This document shows, piece after piece, positions 44,153 through 53,426 of a stretch of DNA of 64,000 nt. The stretch covers positions 2,727,225 to 2,791,224 of the forward strand of contig CP054185.1 of NCBI GenBank assembly GCA_015180985.1, read 5' to 3'. Made by a program: the position numbers and the translations under genes. This DNA comes from Flammeovirgaceae bacterium. Its GTDB lineage: Bacteria > Bacteroidota > Bacteroidia > Cytophagales > Cyclobacteriaceae. The notes beneath the pieces were generated by a model. It was given only the letters and a program-made list of their open reading frames with translations. It was not told the origin of the DNA and did not search any database. Position 1 is the first letter of the stretch; every line of letters starts with the position of its first letter.

Positions 44153-44908
44153 ATGTTATCAATAAAAAACTTAAGCGCCCAGATTGACGGCAAACAAATT
44201 CTTAACGGAATAAACCTTGAAGTAAAAGCCGGTGAAGTGCACGCCATTATGGGGCCAAACGGCTCAGGAAAGAGCACCCTGGCTTCGGTTCTTGCCGGCC
44301 GCGAAGAGTTTGAAGTAACCGGTGGCACCGTTGAGTACCTGGGAAAAAATTTACTCGACCTGGAACCAGACGAACGTGCCCGCGAAGGTGTATTCCTCGC
44401 ATTTCAGTACCCGGTTGAAATACCCGGGGTGAGCACCATCAACTTTATGAAAACAGCGGTGAACCAGGTGCGGGAGCACCGCGGACAAGATCCATTGGAT
44501 GCTGTTTCTTTTTTGGGGCTGATGAAAGAAAAAATGAAACTCGTTGAAATCGATCAGTCGCTTTTAAACCGGTCGCTCAACGAGGGCTTCTCGGGCGGAG
44601 AAAAAAAACGCAACGAAATTTTTCAGATGGCCATGCTGGAACCCAAACTGGCTATACTGGATGAAACCGATTCAGGGCTTGATATTGACGCCTTGAAAAT
44701 TGTTGCTAACGGTGTAAACAAACTACGGTCGAAAAATAATGCCATTATTGTAGTTACCCACTACCAGCGCCTGCTTAATTACATTGTTCCTGATTTTGTG
44801 CATGTGCTTTATAAAGGAAAGATTGTAAAATCAGGTGGCAAAGAGCTTGCGCTCGAGTTAGAGTCGAAAGGATACGATTGGATTAAAGCCGAAGCAGAAG
44901 TTGCATGA
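44153..44908 (+). CDS. sufC: Fe-S cluster assembly ATPase SufC
   Basis: This 251-residue ABC-type ATPase has Walker A GPNGSGKST (residues about 35-43), the signature LNEGFSGGEKKR and Walker B LAILDETDSGLD. SufC powers assembly on the SufB-SufD scaffold. Its end overlaps the sufD start by 4 bp (ATGA), so the two are translationally coupled. Confidence 0.96.
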   Translation: MLSIKNLSAQIDGKQILNGINLEVKAGEVHAIMGPNGSGKSTLASVLAGREEFEVTGGTVEYLGKNLLDLEPDERAREGVFLAFQYPVEIPGVSTINFMKTAVNQVREHRGQDPLDAVSFLGLMKEKMKLVEIDQSLLNRSLNEGFSGGEKKRNEIFQMAMLEPKLAILDETDSGLDIDALKIVANGVNKLRSKNNAIIVVTHYQRLLNYIVPDFVHVLYKGKIVKSGGKELALELESKGYDWIKAEAEVA

Positions 44909-46188
44909 GCGAAAATTTAATACATACCAACCTGCTGGATACACTTACCGAATCTGTTTATCCGCAAACTGATTTACAAAAAGAAGCCTTATCGGTTCTA
45001 CGCCAACTTGGACTACCGGGTAATAAAAACGAAGAGTATAAGTATACACCCCTGACCCGTGCATTGGAAAAGGGCCTACAGTTAGGCCACTCATTTGTAA
45101 CCAGCGGGGATTTACCAACGGATGAACACTGGAAAATACCCGGGCTGGATGCTTACGAGGTTATTTTAGTGAATGGTAAATTCATTGCCGAAAAATCCTC
45201 CCTGCCGGTTACAGCAAAAGCAACTCCCATGCACCAGGCCTCCGATCGCCTGCATGCCGATAAACTTATCGGAAGGTATGCTGATTTCAAAACCGATGCT
45301 TTTGCGGCCTGGAATACTGCAACGTGGAATGACGGCCTTTACCTGGAAATTCCGGATGGCATAAAACTGGATAAGCCACTCATTATATATTACCTCCACG
45401 ATTCCGCCAACGGACAAGTTAAATCAGTAAGCCGGAACATGGTAGTGGCCGGTGCATCAAGCGAAGCTACTTTAATTGAAAAATGGTGTTCATTCGGAAA
45501 CAACACCGCCCTATCTAATACGCTTTCGGAGATTGTGCTGCACGAACATGCTCAGCTAAATCACCTGGTCATTCAAAACGATGTACCTACACATATTCAA
45601 TACCTTTTTAACCAGTTCTGGCAGCGCACCGGCAGTAAACTTAACAGTCATGTAGTTACGTTAGACGGTGCCTTCATCCGCAACAACACGCGCGTTTCAT
45701 TAGATGGTGAAAACTGCGATAGTCACCTTTACGGATTATACCTGCTTCATAACCATACGCTGGCCGATAATCATACGGTGGTTGATCACCGGAAGCCGAA
45801 CTCATACAGTAATGAACTGTATAAAGGGATTCTGGAAGACCAGTCGAAAGGTGTATTTAACGGAAAAATTTTTGTGCGGCCGGATGCACAAAAAACCAAT
45901 GCCTTCCAATCCAACCGTAACATCCTGCTTTCGGATAAAGCAACAATCAATACTAAACCGCAGCTTGAAATATGGGCCGATGATGTAAAGTGCTCGCACG
46001 GTTGCACCACCGGTCAGTTGGATGAAGAAGCCATCTTTTATCTGCGCTCGCGTGGTATTAACCAAGAAACTGCCCGGGCCATGGTACTGTACGCTTTTGC
46101 CAGCGAAGTGCTTGAAACAATAACTGACACTTCACTGAGAACCTATATTGATAACCTTGTCAGCGAGAGGCTGCATAAAAACTTCTGA
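44905..46188 (+). CDS. sufD: Fe-S cluster assembly protein SufD
   Basis: This 427-residue paralogue of SufB has the matching C-terminal half (KCSHGCTTGQLDEEAIFYLRS and GINQETARAMVLYAFASEV). It lacks the cysteine-rich insertion of SufB. SufD completes the SufBCD scaffold and helps iron entry. It overlaps sufC by 4 bp and precedes sufS by 2 bp. Confidence 0.95.
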   Translation: MSENLIHTNLLDTLTESVYPQTDLQKEALSVLRQLGLPGNKNEEYKYTPLTRALEKGLQLGHSFVTSGDLPTDEHWKIPGLDAYEVILVNGKFIAEKSSLPVTAKATPMHQASDRLHADKLIGRYADFKTDAFAAWNTATWNDGLYLEIPDGIKLDKPLIIYYLHDSANGQVKSVSRNMVVAGASSEATLIEKWCSFGNNTALSNTLSEIVLHEHAQLNHLVIQNDVPTHIQYLFNQFWQRTGSKLNSHVVTLDGAFIRNNTRVSLDGENCDSHLYGLYLLHNHTLADNHTVVDHRKPNSYSNELYKGILEDQSKGVFNGKIFVRPDAQKTNAFQSNRNILLSDKATINTKPQLEIWADDVKCSHGCTTGQLDEEAIFYLRSRGINQETARAMVLYAFASEVLETITDTSLRTYIDNLVSERLHKNF

Positions 46189-46190
46189 AG

Positions 46191-47426
46191 ATGGATAGTC
46201 AGGTTATTGCGGCTAATGTTGCGGAAATCCGGAAGCAATTTCCGGTACTGAACCAGCAGGTAAATGGCCGTGACCTGGTTTATTTTGATAATGCCGCCAC
46301 CACGCAAAAACCTTTGCGGGTCATCAACGCATTAACTGAGTACTACAAGGGCTATAATGCCAATATCCACAGGGGTATTCACACCCTGGCCGAAAAGGCA
46401 ACCAAAGCCTATGAAGAGACACGGCAGGCAGGTAAAGACTTCATTAATGCTAATTCTGCTGAAGAAATAATTTTTGTTCGTGGCGTAACAGAGGCCATAA
46501 ATCTTGTTGCTTCTTCATACGGAAGAACTTTTCTGAAGCCGGGTGATGAAGTAATCATCTCCGGTCTTGAACATCACTCCAACATAGTTCCCTGGCAATT
46601 GGTTTGCGGAGAAAAGAGAGCCCATCTTAAAATCATTCCGGTTTTAGAAAATGGCGAACTTAATCTAAATGCCTACCGGAAATTGCTTTCCGATAAGACC
46701 AGAATTGTGGCCGTCAATCACGCATCAAACAGCCTGGGCACGATTAATCCTGTTAAAGAAATTATTGATTTGGCTCATCAGGTTGGTGCGGTGGTTCTGA
46801 TTGACGGAGCCCAGGCGGGCGCACATGTACCCATTGATGTGCAATACCTCGGTTGCGATTTCTATTGCCTCTCCTCACATAAAATGTACGGGCCAACCGG
46901 CACGGGCATTCTGTACGGAAAAAAAGAACTGCTTGAAAAAATGCCTCCTTACCAGGGCGGAGGGGAAATGATCAAAGAAGTTACCTTCGCAAAAACAACG
47001 TATAACGACCTGCCCTACAAATTCGAAGCCGGCACACCCAACATTGCCGATACCATTGCCTTTAAAAGTGCTATAGACTTTATTAATGAAACCGGAAAGG
47101 AAAATATAGCTGCTCACGAAAGTAATTTGCTTGCTTATGCTACAGGAAAAGTGGAAGCCTTACCCCGTACTCGGATTATCGGCCAGGCATCACAAAAAGT
47201 AAGTGTTCTCTCATTTATTATCGATGGCATTCATCCGTTCGACATCGGCCAGATGCTGGATGCGCGAGGTATTGCCGTTCGTACCGGGCATCATTGCACG
47301 CAACCCCTGATGGACCAGTTTGGTATTGATGGAACTGTTCGCGCCTCATTCGCAGTTTATAACACAAAAGAAGAAATTGATCAACTGGTGGAGGCACTTA
47401 ACCGCATCATCAACTTTATGAGATGA
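46191..47426 (+). CDS. sufS: Cysteine desulfurase SufS
   Basis: This 411-residue PLP enzyme takes sulfur from cysteine for Fe-S assembly. The PLP lysine is Lys231 in SSHKMYGPTG and the sulfur-carrying Cys369 lies in RTGHHCTQPLM. This is the group II desulfurase form. Its end overlaps the sufE start by 4 bp. Confidence 0.95.
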   Translation: MDSQVIAANVAEIRKQFPVLNQQVNGRDLVYFDNAATTQKPLRVINALTEYYKGYNANIHRGIHTLAEKATKAYEETRQAGKDFINANSAEEIIFVRGVTEAINLVASSYGRTFLKPGDEVIISGLEHHSNIVPWQLVCGEKRAHLKIIPVLENGELNLNAYRKLLSDKTRIVAVNHASNSLGTINPVKEIIDLAHQVGAVVLIDGAQAGAHVPIDVQYLGCDFYCLSSHKMYGPTGTGILYGKKELLEKMPPYQGGGEMIKEVTFAKTTYNDLPYKFEAGTPNIADTIAFKSAIDFINETGKENIAAHESNLLAYATGKVEALPRTRIIGQASQKVSVLSFIIDGIHPFDIGQMLDARGIAVRTGHHCTQPLMDQFGIDGTVRASFAVYNTKEEIDQLVEALNRIINFMR

Positions 47427-47854
47427 AATCCATCGTTGACATACAAAACGAGATTATACAGGAGTTCTCGCTGCTGGATGGCGACATGGAGATGACTGTA
47501 TTTTACATCATGGAGCTGGGTCAAAAACTGCCTCCAATGAACGAATCGGGTAAAACGGATGAAAACCTGGTGAAAGGATGCCAATCAAAAGTTTGGCTAA
47601 CAGCCCGATTGCAGAACGACAGTGTGTACTTTGAGGCCGACAGCAACACAGCCATTACCAAAGGCCTGGTAAGTTTGCTGGTACGTATTTTCAACGGCCA
47701 AACTCCTGAAGCTATACTAAATGCCGATTTGTACTTCATGAACAAAATCGGGATGGAGCGGTTTATCGGTACGCAGCGGTCAAACGGTTTTGCCGCCATG
47801 ATTAAACAAATGAAGTTGTACGCACTGGCTTTTAAAACAAAACAGGAAGTATGA
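47423..47854 (+). CDS. sufE: Sulfur acceptor protein SufE
   Basis: This 143-residue protein has the acceptor Cys53 in LVKGCQSKVWL and matches SufE in length and order of elements. SufE receives persulfide from SufS and passes it to SufB. It overlaps both neighbours by 4 bp, so expression is tightly coupled. Confidence 0.95.
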   Translation: MKSIVDIQNEIIQEFSLLDGDMEMTVFYIMELGQKLPPMNESGKTDENLVKGCQSKVWLTARLQNDSVYFEADSNTAITKGLVSLLVRIFNGQTPEAILNADLYFMNKIGMERFIGTQRSNGFAAMIKQMKLYALAFKTKQEV

Positions 47855-48195
47855 AAGAAGAAAACCAAACAGACGTACAGCAAACCGAAATAGCCAACCT
47901 GCGTGAGAAGGTGATAGGCGCGATTAAGAGCGTGTATGATCCGGAAATACCCGTTGATATCTATGAACTTGGCCTGATATATGAAATCAACGTCTATCCT
48001 ATCAATAATGTGTATGTACTGATGACGCTCACCTCACCCTCCTGCCCCTCGGCTGAGGTAATACCCGGTGAAGTGGAACAGAAGATAAAAGCCATAGAAG
48101 GCGTAAACGATGTGAAAGTTGAAATCACATTCGATCCACCCTACTCGCAGGACATGATGAGCGAAGCGGCTAAACTGGAACTTGGCTTTTTATAA
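47851..48195 (+). CDS. sufT: SufT-like (MIP18/DUF59 family) Fe-S maturation protein
   Basis: This 114-residue protein has the MIP18 segments YDPEIPVDIYELGLIYEI and the conserved Cys in TSPSCPSAEVIPG, with FDPPYSQDMMSEAAK near the end. Members at suf operons help insert or deliver clusters. It ends exactly where the left heptamer arm of the following element begins. Confidence 0.92.
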   Translation: MKEENQTDVQQTEIANLREKVIGAIKSVYDPEIPVDIYELGLIYEINVYPINNVYVLMTLTSPSCPSAEVIPGEVEQKIKAIEGVNDVKVEITFDPPYSQDMMSEAAKLELGFL

Positions 48196-48238
48196 TTCAA
48201 GGTTTAAAATTCAAGGCTCAAGGTTTAAGGTTTAAGAT
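48195..48238. repeat. Left heptamer arm of the four-helix-bundle gene
   Basis: Units of TTCAAGG, CTCAAGG and TTTAAGG run through this stretch, the reverse complement of the CCTTGAA-type units on the right side of the gene. Confidence 0.8.
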
Positions 48239-48248
48239 TGAAAGGAAA

Positions 48249-48671
48249 GTGGCAACAATAAATTCATTCGAAGACCTGGAGGTTTGGAAAAAAGCCAGAA
48301 CGCTGGCCAGGGAAATTTTTGAAATTACGCTACGTGGAAATTTGAGGAAGGATTTTTCGCTTAAAGAAGCAATCAATAAAACTACCGGTAGCATTATGGA
48401 TAATATTGCCGAAGGTTTTGATCGGGGAGGAAATAAGGAGTTTATTCAATTTCTATTTATTGCCAAGGGCTCTGCCGCAGAATTGCGATCTCAACTTTAC
48501 CGTGCACTTGACAGAAACCACCTGGAGCAAGGTGAATTTGAATCACTGAAAGTCCAGGTAGAAACCATCAGTAAACAATTATCTGCATTAATCACCTATT
48601 TGAAGTGTTCAGATCTCAAAGGTCCGAAATACGTAAACGAACCACTTGAAAATTATGGAAACCTGAAATAA
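48249..48671 (+). CDS. Four-helix-bundle protein (23S rRNA intervening-sequence type)
   Basis: This 140-residue protein begins with GTG at 48249, preceded by AAAGGAAA. It has the family landmarks EDLEVWKKARTLAREIFEIT at the N-terminus, SIMDNIAEGFDRGGNKEFIQF in the middle and AKGSAAELRSQLYRALD later. This S23-like family occurs inside 23S rRNA intervening sequences of several bacteria and as stand-alone intergenic genes in Bacteroidota. Its biochemical role is not established. Here it is bracketed by inverted heptamer arrays and breaks the otherwise tight suf cluster before the bacilliredoxin gene. Confidence 0.88.
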   Translation: MATINSFEDLEVWKKARTLAREIFEITLRGNLRKDFSLKEAINKTTGSIMDNIAEGFDRGGNKEFIQFLFIAKGSAAELRSQLYRALDRNHLEQGEFESLKVQVETISKQLSALITYLKCSDLKGPKYVNEPLENYGNLK

Positions 48672-48735
48672 ACCTTAAACCCGAAACTTTGAACCTTGAA
48701 CTTTGAACTTTGAACTTTGAACTTTGAACCTTGAA
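48672..48735. repeat. Right heptamer arm of the four-helix-bundle gene
   Basis: About nine units of CTTTGAA and CCTTGAA (with CCTTAAA and CCCGAAA variants at the start) run through this stretch. They are complementary to the left arm at 48195-48238. Confidence 0.85.
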
Positions 48736-48771
48736 TCTCTAACGAATGTTGAACCAAAAAAAAAATGAAGT

Positions 48772-49188
48772 ATGTATCCCGAACCACTTGTAGCCCCCAT
48801 GCGCTCCGACCTGACCAGCGCAGGCTTTAAAGAGTTGCGCACCCCTGCCGATGTTGACACAACCCTGAAAGACAGCAAGGGCACCATCTTGCTCGTATTT
48901 AATTCTGTATGCGGGTGTGCTGCAGGCGCTGCACGCCCCGGTATTAAATGGGCATTACAAAACAGTACTAAAAAGCCCGACCAGCTAACAACCGTATTTG
49001 CCGGTGCCGATATTGAGGCGGTGGCCCGTGCCAGAGAATATACATTGCCTTACCCGCCATCATCGCCATCCATCGCGTTATTTAAAGATGGCGAACTGGT
49101 GCACTTCATTGAACGCCACCATATTGAAGGCCGCAACGCCCAGATGATTGGCGAGCATCTGGTAGAAGTGTTTGATGAGTATTGCTGA
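48772..49188 (+). CDS. Bacilliredoxin, BrxA/BrxB family
   Basis: This 138-residue protein has the CGC active site in NSVCGCAAG (Cys47, Cys49) on a thioredoxin-like fold. Such proteins remove bacillithiol from S-thiolated proteins in Firmicutes, and relatives are common in Bacteroidota. Its position after sufT and the four-helix-bundle element suggests a redox role next to Fe-S assembly. A strong terminator follows. Confidence 0.92.
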   Translation: MYPEPLVAPMRSDLTSAGFKELRTPADVDTTLKDSKGTILLVFNSVCGCAAGAARPGIKWALQNSTKKPDQLTTVFAGADIEAVARAREYTLPYPPSSPSIALFKDGELVHFIERHHIEGRNAQMIGEHLVEVFDEYC

Positions 49189-49209
49189 TTTTAGTTTAGC
49201 ATTGTATTT

Positions 49210-49240
49210 AATAAAAGCGACTGATTGAGTCGCTTTTATT
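49210..49240 (+). terminator. Intrinsic terminator after the bacilliredoxin gene
   Basis: The 13-bp stem AATAAAAGCGACT (49210-49222) pairs with AGTCGCTTTTATT (49228-49240) across a 5-nt loop. It closes the suf-bacilliredoxin unit. Confidence 0.85.
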
Positions 49241-49323
49241 GTTTAAAACGTTGAGTATCTTCTACAAGATTACCAAAAGGTTAACTGATAATCCGTAAAG
49301 ATACCTAAGCTGAATACGCTCCC

Positions 49324-49415
49324 GGGCCGTATGGCCCCGCATACTCGTTCAACGCTGTGCCCAATCCGCACCTGCCCCGCCAGTCCAAAGATTGGCCAAG
49401 GCGTTGTCTGAGTAT
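49324..49415. other. GC-rich structured intergenic element (RNA or dispersed palindromic repeat)
   Basis: A GC-rich island in an AT-rich gap contains a short hairpin GGGCC-GTAT-GGCCC (49324-49337). Next comes a rod of three nested helices: ATACTC with GAGTAT (49341-49346/49410-49415), CAACGC with GCGTTG (49350-49355/49401-49406) and CCAATC with GATTGG (49361-49366/49390-49395). The internal loops are symmetric (3 by 3 and 5 by 5). No open frame is convincing on either strand. It may be a small RNA, a leader of the adhesin gene, or a dispersed palindromic repeat; the strand cannot be told. Confidence 0.5.
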
Positions 49416-49561
49416 ACTGAAAATAAACTCACATTCAATGGTTAGTGAATTATAGTGGTATGATTGCGAGCCATCAGAAAAGGTTAATAGTAAAATTAAC
49501 AAATCAACCATTTGCATAAGTGCCAAAATATAATGAAACTGGAAGAGGAAATTTACAATTT

Positions 49562-51772
49562 ATGAAGCAGGCTTGGCTACTAACAGCTCTGTTACTTTTT
49601 ATTCTCGGGGGCGTATTCAATATCCAGGCGCAGACAAAAAAGGTTAAAGAATCATTTAAGGTACTGGATGATGGTACTGTTCATATCCAAAACGAAGCCG
49701 TGCAGGATGAGAACTGCTTGTTTGGCAGTGATGGTGAAATCGATATCAGTGTGTATGGTGGTGTTTCACCTTATACCTACGAATGGACAGATGGTATCGG
49801 TACGGTGGTTGCCACAACGCAAGACCTGATTGGCGTTGTTGCCGGTGACTATTCGGTTACCGTTACCGACAACACCGGGTGCTCCTCCTCGGCAAATTTT
49901 ACCCTGGGTTATTTTTGTCCCTATACCTGCTCCGGCCTGCTGGAAGTTACCACTATTGATCCAAGTTCCTGCCAGGCATCTGATGGGGAGATTAACGCCA
50001 CTTTACTGGAGCCGGGCCCCTACGTGTACAACCTTTACCGCTATGATCAATACAACAATTCCTACACCCTAATTGATAATGGCTCATCAGTAGGCGCCAC
50101 CTTCAACCGGCTGTTTACCAATTTACCGCCCGGTCGGTATGAACTTGAAGTTACCGCAGCCGGACCCTGTACGTATACTACATCAGCCGACCTTGCCGGC
50201 ACCGACTTTTACCTTACCGGTTCTTCAAGTACAAACAATACTTCGTGTGTAACACCCAACGGATCCATTACTGTTGATATTCTTGACACTACCCTTCCGC
50301 ATAATTTTCAGGTTCGCTGGAAAAACATTTATACCGGGGCTGAAGATTCGCAGCTCGAAAACTCCACAACCATAACAATCAGTAATCTGGTGGCCGGTTA
50401 TTATGTTGTTGAGGTGCGCGACCTGGATACCGGGTGTATGATTCAGCATGGATTATTTGTTAATAGTTCAGCTCCTTTTCTTACCGTTACCACCAACAGC
50501 ATTGTGCCACAATCCACCTGTACACCTCCTAATGGCTCAATTAGTATTGACGTAACCGGAGGAAGCGGGTCATATACCTTTACCTGGTTCACTCCTTCGG
50601 GTGTACAGTCCACCAAAGACATCACAAATCTTACGGCTGGGTCTCATTTTCTTTATGTTAATGATTTGGTGAGTGGCTGCACCAATGACGTTGCCAGCAA
50701 CACCTTTACAGTTGCTAATACTGCCGTTACCCCTTCAGCAATCTATGTGGTAACGCCAAATACATCCTGTACCGGAAATAATGGCGCCATCGACCTTACA
50801 CCCATTGGAATAGGCCCCTTTACAATTACCTGGTACAACGAGATGTTGGATCCGATAGCCGGCACCGAGGATTTGATTAATGTTGCGCCCGGAATTTATG
50901 GCGTGCGTATTACAGACCAATCCAACGGATGCTCGCGCTTTTTGTTTCCGGGAGACGGTAGTCCGGAAGTTACCGACCATTCCTTGCCGGCCATATCCCT
51001 CACCAGCCAGGTGTTTAACAGCACCGATTGCAACGGTATTCCCGGTAATGGAGCTATTGACTTAACCGTAACTACTGCTGCACCAACAGTAACCTACCTG
51101 TGGAACGGGCCTTTTGGCTTTACTTCGCCCGATGAAGATATTGCCAACCTTCCGGCAGGCGACTATACAGTTACTGTTGAAGTGACCTGCATTGCCAACA
51201 CGCCTCCTGTAATTACTCCTGATCCTTTATCGGCAACCAGCGGCCAAACCCTCATTGACCTTGACCTGCTGGCTATTATTACCGATGCCGAAAACAACTT
51301 TGTGATTGACTCCCTCAAAATCATTCGCCAGCCGGTTAGCGGAGCCTTTGCCGAACTGATTAAAACACCCACTACGGCATCGCTTCGCATTGATTATTCC
51401 GGCATCAGCTACCTTGGTATTGATTCGGTTCGCATTGAAGCCTGCGATGCCCTGGGCGCCTGTTCGCAGCAGGAAATTTTTATTACGGTAGAGGTAACCT
51501 CATCCATAGTTATCTACAATGCCGTTTCACCGGTTGGGGCCCCCGGCAACCAATACCTCCGTATTGATGGACTACCACAATCCGCAAACCGGGTTAGCAT
51601 TTACAACCGCTGGGGTGATCTGGTCTTTAGTATTAATGATTATGATAACCTGACCAGACGGTTTGAGGGTATTAGTAATTCAGGAAAAGATTTACCTTCC
51701 GGTACTTATTTCTATAAAATTGAAATCAGTGGTGGCCCGGTAGTAACCGGCTTCCTTTCATTAAAACGCTAA
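49562..51772 (+). CDS. Secreted SprB-repeat protein with a gliding-motility/type B sorting C-terminal domain
   Basis: From the ATG at 49562 this is a 736-residue protein with a signal peptide ending NIQAQ. Repeats of the SprB/HYR-like kind follow, for example NGSISIDVTGGSGSYTFTW and AGDYSVTVTDNTGCSS. The C-terminal part (about 650-736) is the gliding-motility-associated sorting domain (VSIYNRWGDLVFSINDYDN, then LPSGTYFYKIEISGG). Such domains send proteins through the type IX secretion system. A GTG at 49520 is possible but less likely. The PorP/SprF gene starts 4 bp later, the usual cargo-plus-partner pair. Confidence 0.88.
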   Translation: MKQAWLLTALLLFILGGVFNIQAQTKKVKESFKVLDDGTVHIQNEAVQDENCLFGSDGEIDISVYGGVSPYTYEWTDGIGTVVATTQDLIGVVAGDYSVTVTDNTGCSSSANFTLGYFCPYTCSGLLEVTTIDPSSCQASDGEINATLLEPGPYVYNLYRYDQYNNSYTLIDNGSSVGATFNRLFTNLPPGRYELEVTAAGPCTYTTSADLAGTDFYLTGSSSTNNTSCVTPNGSITVDILDTTLPHNFQVRWKNIYTGAEDSQLENSTTITISNLVAGYYVVEVRDLDTGCMIQHGLFVNSSAPFLTVTTNSIVPQSTCTPPNGSISIDVTGGSGSYTFTWFTPSGVQSTKDITNLTAGSHFLYVNDLVSGCTNDVASNTFTVANTAVTPSAIYVVTPNTSCTGNNGAIDLTPIGIGPFTITWYNEMLDPIAGTEDLINVAPGIYGVRITDQSNGCSRFLFPGDGSPEVTDHSLPAISLTSQVFNSTDCNGIPGNGAIDLTVTTAAPTVTYLWNGPFGFTSPDEDIANLPAGDYTVTVEVTCIANTPPVITPDPLSATSGQTLIDLDLLAIITDAENNFVIDSLKIIRQPVSGAFAELIKTPTTASLRIDYSGISYLGIDSVRIEACDALGACSQQEIFITVEVTSSIVIYNAVSPVGAPGNQYLRIDGLPQSANRVSIYNRWGDLVFSINDYDNLTRRFEGISNSGKDLPSGTYFYKIEISGGPVVTGFLSLKR

Positions 51773-51776
51773 GGTT

Positions 51777-52697
51777 ATGAAACTGCGCTACATCACATTA
51801 GTTCTCCTGTTCTTTTACTCGGCAGCTAAAGCACAGGTTGACCCGCTTTACGCCCAATACCTGAACAATCCATTCCTGATAAACCCTGCTTATGCCGGCA
51901 TGAACAAATACCTTAATGTAATGGCGGGTTTCCGCAAGCAGTGGACTGGTTTTGATGGCAGCCCCACCACCCTGGCACTCACCGGGCACACCAGCGTGGC
52001 CGATAATAAGATGGGGCTGGGAATACTCATATCGCAGGATAGAATCGGTGAAAACACCAACACACTTGTTCAGGCGGTGTATGCCTATAAAATAAATCTG
52101 AATCAAAGCACGTTGTTGTCATTTGGGTTACAGGCCGGCATGATGAATTACCGAACCGACAACAGTGAACTGAATCCCTACGACCCGACCGACCCGCTCT
52201 TCTCGGGCGTGCAAAACACCACCAAGCCAACGTTTGGCGCAGGTGTTTTGGTCAAAAGCGATAAGTATTTTGTTGGCCTGGCGGTGCCCCGGTTACTAAA
52301 AGCAACAACCGATTTTGAATCAACTTCCGGTACCGGTGAGGTTGACCTGTACACCCAGCATTTCTATGGATTTGCCTCCTATTTATTTATGATCTCAGAC
52401 CGGCTTCGGTTTAAACCTGGTGTTTTGGTGCGAGCGGTTTCCGGTTCACCGCTTTCAGCGGATATCAACGCACAATTGAATATCGAGGATCGTTATGCAG
52501 TAGGATTATTCACACGTAATTTCAATACCTATGGGCTGTTGGCCCAAATCAAATTCAATCAATTCCGATTTGGGTATACCTTCGAACTACCTACCAACAA
52601 ATCGGTGGGTACTAATTTTACCACCCATGACCTGACCGTGGGTATCAACCTGGGATTGCTCCGCTTTCACGATACGCTTGAACTGAGTGATTTTTAG
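51777..52697 (+). CDS. PorP/SprF-family type IX secretion membrane protein
   Basis: This 306-residue outer-membrane protein has a signal peptide and the family hallmark near the N-terminus, where DPLYAQYLNNPFLINPAYAG follows the cleavage site. The beta-strand-rich remainder ends in SDF. PorP/SprF proteins act in secretion or attachment of type B cargo such as the adhesin-like protein upstream. The 4-bp spacing indicates one operon. Confidence 0.93.
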   Translation: MKLRYITLVLLFFYSAAKAQVDPLYAQYLNNPFLINPAYAGMNKYLNVMAGFRKQWTGFDGSPTTLALTGHTSVADNKMGLGILISQDRIGENTNTLVQAVYAYKINLNQSTLLSFGLQAGMMNYRTDNSELNPYDPTDPLFSGVQNTTKPTFGAGVLVKSDKYFVGLAVPRLLKATTDFESTSGTGEVDLYTQHFYGFASYLFMISDRLRFKPGVLVRAVSGSPLSADINAQLNIEDRYAVGLFTRNFNTYGLLAQIKFNQFRFGYTFELPTNKSVGTNFTTHDLTVGINLGLLRFHDTLELSDF

Positions 52698-52820
52698 AGA
52701 CGGAAGATTTTACCAAAGCCATAAACTTTAGCATACCAACCACGCTTCATTATTCCGAAAGTTATTCAAAGAGGTTACTCGCAACCTAAAAACCCGCTTG
52801 TGGAACCATGGGCCTCTTTT

Positions 52821-53354
52821 TCATTTCTCAATAAACCGGTAGTAATGCCGCTGCATAAATGAATCTGGTATTTCAGATTTGAAATAAACTCCGTGTTGGC
52901 GGACAAACGAAAAAAGCGCAAAAGCGCTGGGCCCTTCCAAGTTGCATTGATGCAGATCTAGTTCTATTGGGCTTTTTGATTCTGACTTATAAAAAATCAA
53001 TACCGGCAGCGGATATACGTGATTTCCTCTATCGATCTCCTGATTAAACTTTGCGTACACATTACCGAGTTCTTTTTGATTATTCATTTCATTTAATTGA
53101 AGAAATTCCTCTACTGAAATAACTCCATTTACAGTTGCCCTACTTAAGAAATCAGCGAACTTAAGAACAAACTCATCATAAACGCTCTTATCTGACAATT
53201 GGGCTTGATGAAGGTACCAGTACTGGTACACAGGAGGATGGACTGGTTGAGGCAAAGCCCCCCCATATGTGCCGCTTTTATAGTCACCAAAACTAATACC
53301 GGCATATAGATGTGTGGTTACATTCATCATAAAAAGTGAGTATGTAAAAAACAA
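52821..53354 (-). CDS. Orphan hypothetical protein
   Basis: This is a 177-residue protein with no recognised family. It starts at 53354, or at ATGs at 53330 or 53327 that look as good. Aromatic-rich segments (PPVYQYWYLHQAQL) are followed by a mainly helical region. No signal peptide is seen. It is transcribed away from the next orphan gene, with about 70 bp of shared upstream DNA. Confidence 0.5.
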   Translation of the reverse strand: MFFTYSLFMMNVTTHLYAGISFGDYKSGTYGGALPQPVHPPVYQYWYLHQAQLSDKSVYDEFVLKFADFLSRATVNGVISVEEFLQLNEMNNQKELGNVYAKFNQEIDRGNHVYPLPVLIFYKSESKSPIELDLHQCNLEGPSAFALFSFVRQHGVYFKSEIPDSFMQRHYYRFIEK

Positions 53355-53426
53355 CTATTGTTACAAACGGTTATAAAGCTAAAGTTATTACTTTGCAAGT
53401 ACTAGTAGAAATTAAAATTCGAAATA

